From Aspidiotus rigidus (taxonomy: Eukaryota; Arthropoda; Insecta; Hemiptera; Diaspididae), in the NCBI GenBank assembly GCA_035079385.1, contig JAVHKY010000001.1, positions 11,184,501 to 11,248,500 of the forward strand: DNA of 64,000 bases, written 5' to 3'. Each line of letters begins with the position of its first letter. Positions within the stretch are counted from its first letter, which is position 1. The notes under the pieces are model-generated. The model searched no databases. It saw nothing but the letters and a program-made list of their open reading frames with translations, and was not told where the DNA came from. Made by a program: the position numbers and the translations under genes. Positions 62,260 through 64,000 of the stretch are shown one piece after another.

Positions 62260-64000
62260 AGCAAAAGGAAACTTTTGGACGGTTTTGATTTTATGAGGCT
62301 ATACACTTTCTCCAGACGTTCTAAAGCCCAGTTAAACTTCCAGGGTGAACTTGCCACTTGGGCCCTGGGTTTGGGGCGGCCGTTTCACTATCTACAGACA
62401 CATCCGCTGAGATTTAAACGGGATCTGACCTCTAGATTCTGCCCGTCTTTTGGCAGATAAGAACACGGTTATGCACAAAGATAAGACCACTACGAAGAGC
62501 GCCCCTGCTCGAGGTGGAGGTAACTCGAGTAATAGAATTCTTAACAAAACTGCCTCAAATCTTGAAAATGAGATAGACCTGATCTCCAAGAACACTCAGC
62601 CTTAGAAAACAGGTCATCTCTCATACTCAGTCCTTCAATCTGAAAACTACCTGGTTTCCAACTTTTTCCAAGAGCTCTAGGGACAATCTAGGCTGCTGAA
62701 CACTCCTCAACAGTTCTAATGAATTTATTCTAACCGTCGAAAGAAACGATGAATTAACCTTGTCTAATGAAACAAAAAACAAGAGAACAAATGGAGAAAT
62801 CGGTATCATGTGAGTATTTTGATGGAAGACTGACGAATCAAAACCATCTGGACGGCGTTGACAAAGTTTTTGTGTGTCCTCCGTCTGATCCAAGAACTCG
62901 TCCTGAAGCTTGGACACAATGCTCATACGCGTATTTCAGACTCATTTATCAACCTAACATGTGTCCATCCTCAGATCTGGCCCACATCGACGTATACGTA
63001 GCGTAAAGATGATTGCCTTACCACAACACGACAGAGAGGGGAAACAAACGAGAAGTTAGAAAAGAAAATTTTCATTTCCGAAAACTATTCAAGCGTGCGT
63101 TAGTTACTTTTGGAAAAGTAAAGAGGACAAATAAAAGAAATGAAATTTGAAAAAAAAAAAAACGGGAAGAAAAAGTAAAATTCATTATCAAAGTTGGTAA
63201 CGCTTGATCAACACAGAAGCGGAAAGCCTGCGTACTGGGCAGGCGAAATATTTCTGCGTTGACTTATGAGGTCCATATCCCGCAGGGTTTCAAAGTTCGT
63301 TAATTTTTCTTCTTTTCTTCTAAGTCGAGTAGTTCAGCATGGTAACTCGATGAAGAAGAAAAAAAAAAGGCATTAATTTCCGCAAATTGGTGGAATGCTT
63401 TTCATAATTTGATCGTTACAGGGTGGTTCTTTGAAACTTATTAAAAGTTTCACTTTTTTCTCAAGACTTTTCTTTTTATTCGAAAAAAGTGCACTTTCGC
63501 GTTTTGTACGAATGAAGGAAGAAAAAAACTAATTTTCCGAAACAAAAGAAAAAAAAAGAGTTAAACTTAACGACAAAAGCTTCCAAGGGAGCTTTTAGGA
63601 CTTATACGTTCACGCTTTTCGAAGAATTTTTTCTACATGCATTCTAGTACGTATATATTACCGACTGGAACTGTTTAGTTTTAAACACAGAAATATTTCA
63701 TTTCACATTTCGAGGGATTTTTAATCATATTTCACCACTAATAAAGTGATGGTGATATCGTTGTTAAGTTTATTAGAAAACACTCGGTTTAATTAAAAGA
63801 CGGGAAAGATTATGAAACAACGAAAAACGCCCAAGGATTACCTCTGTCTTGTCCGACAGATCACAAAACAATAAGCGATTGGTTTTTCTTCAGAATTGTC
63901 TACTTAAGATAGTACAGCTCCAATGGCTAAATTACTACAGTCTGTGATCAACACAAATGTTTTCCCAGGCTGTGGAAATGTTAATACAGGTGGTGAGCAC
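62260..64000. other. no gene recognised
   Basis: The frame 62,767-63,006 (plus) is open with balanced composition but matches no family that I know. After 63,060 the sequence is A/T-run rich and non-coding. Confidence 0.45.

Noticed and set aside
1..64000. tRNA, rRNA, CRISPR, operon or bacterial promoter signals
   Set aside because: No tRNA B-box with a cloverleaf, no rRNA-like conserved blocks and no regularly spaced short repeats with unique spacers were seen. The sequence is eukaryotic.

Overview
This is a stretch of eukaryotic nuclear DNA, most likely from an arthropod. It is AT-rich, full of long non-coding stretches and homopolymer runs, and almost everything recognisable in it is a transposable element. 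The organism cannot be named from the sequence. I found no operons, rRNA, tRNA or CRISPR arrays, and no intact host gene. The dominant elements are Penelope-like retroelements (PLEs: reverse transcriptase plus C-terminal GIY-YIG endonuclease). There are at least ten PLE pieces of three or more lineages, in both orientations. Other classes are two LTR (Ty3/gypsy-type) elements, one R1-like non-LTR fragment, one hAT transposase fragment, several MITE-like elements and two long fold-back (inverted-repeat) elements.

Layout. 1-240: two opposed PLE fragments. 0.99-1.56 kb: a 3' PLE stub. 2.3-2.9 kb: a PLE 3' end. 3.9-6.15 kb: a nearly full PLE with 59-bp inverted end repeats and a lesion in the RT. 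7.6-7.8 kb: a broken coiled-coil ORF. 10.6-11.1 kb: a decayed R1-like fragment. 11.43-14.44 kb: a head-to-head PLE composite bounded by a 12-bp target duplication. 17.2-17.7 kb: a TTAA-type MITE. 18.05-20.07 kb: a fold-back element. 20.35-20.72 kb: a MITE. 24.1-25.8 kb: a PLE. 27.1-27.7 kb: a tandem duplication. 30.9-35.75 kb: a nested mosaic of gypsy element with RT and RNase H deleted, then hAT, then PLE. 38.2-39.9 kb: a PLE with a 504-codon open frame. 40.6-41.2 kb: LTR-like direct repeats. 41.8-43.9 kb: the second fold-back element. 44.3-45.3 kb: a PLE with a 12-bp target duplication. 45.6-45.9 kb: a SAM-domain ORF with two stops. 45.96-46.92 kb: an inverted-repeat element with a Cys-rich remnant. 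51.2-53.1 kb: a PLE with an uninterrupted 600-codon frame. 55.18-60.24 kb: a complete gypsy element whose two LTRs look identical. 61-62.3 kb: MITE-like tandem repeats.

Two points stand out. First, ten PLE 3' ends from several diverged lineages share a short RNA motif: YYGANRA, one nucleotide, a small hairpin, then GAAA. Its stem and its core position pair covary between copies, and it looks like the catalytic core of a hammerhead ribozyme. Second, the gypsy element at 55-60 kb looks recent and coding-competent. It has apparently identical 318-bp LTRs, a TGTA target duplication, a polypurine tract, intact gag and pol, and an A AAA AAC slippery heptamer inside the 19-nt gag-pol overlap.
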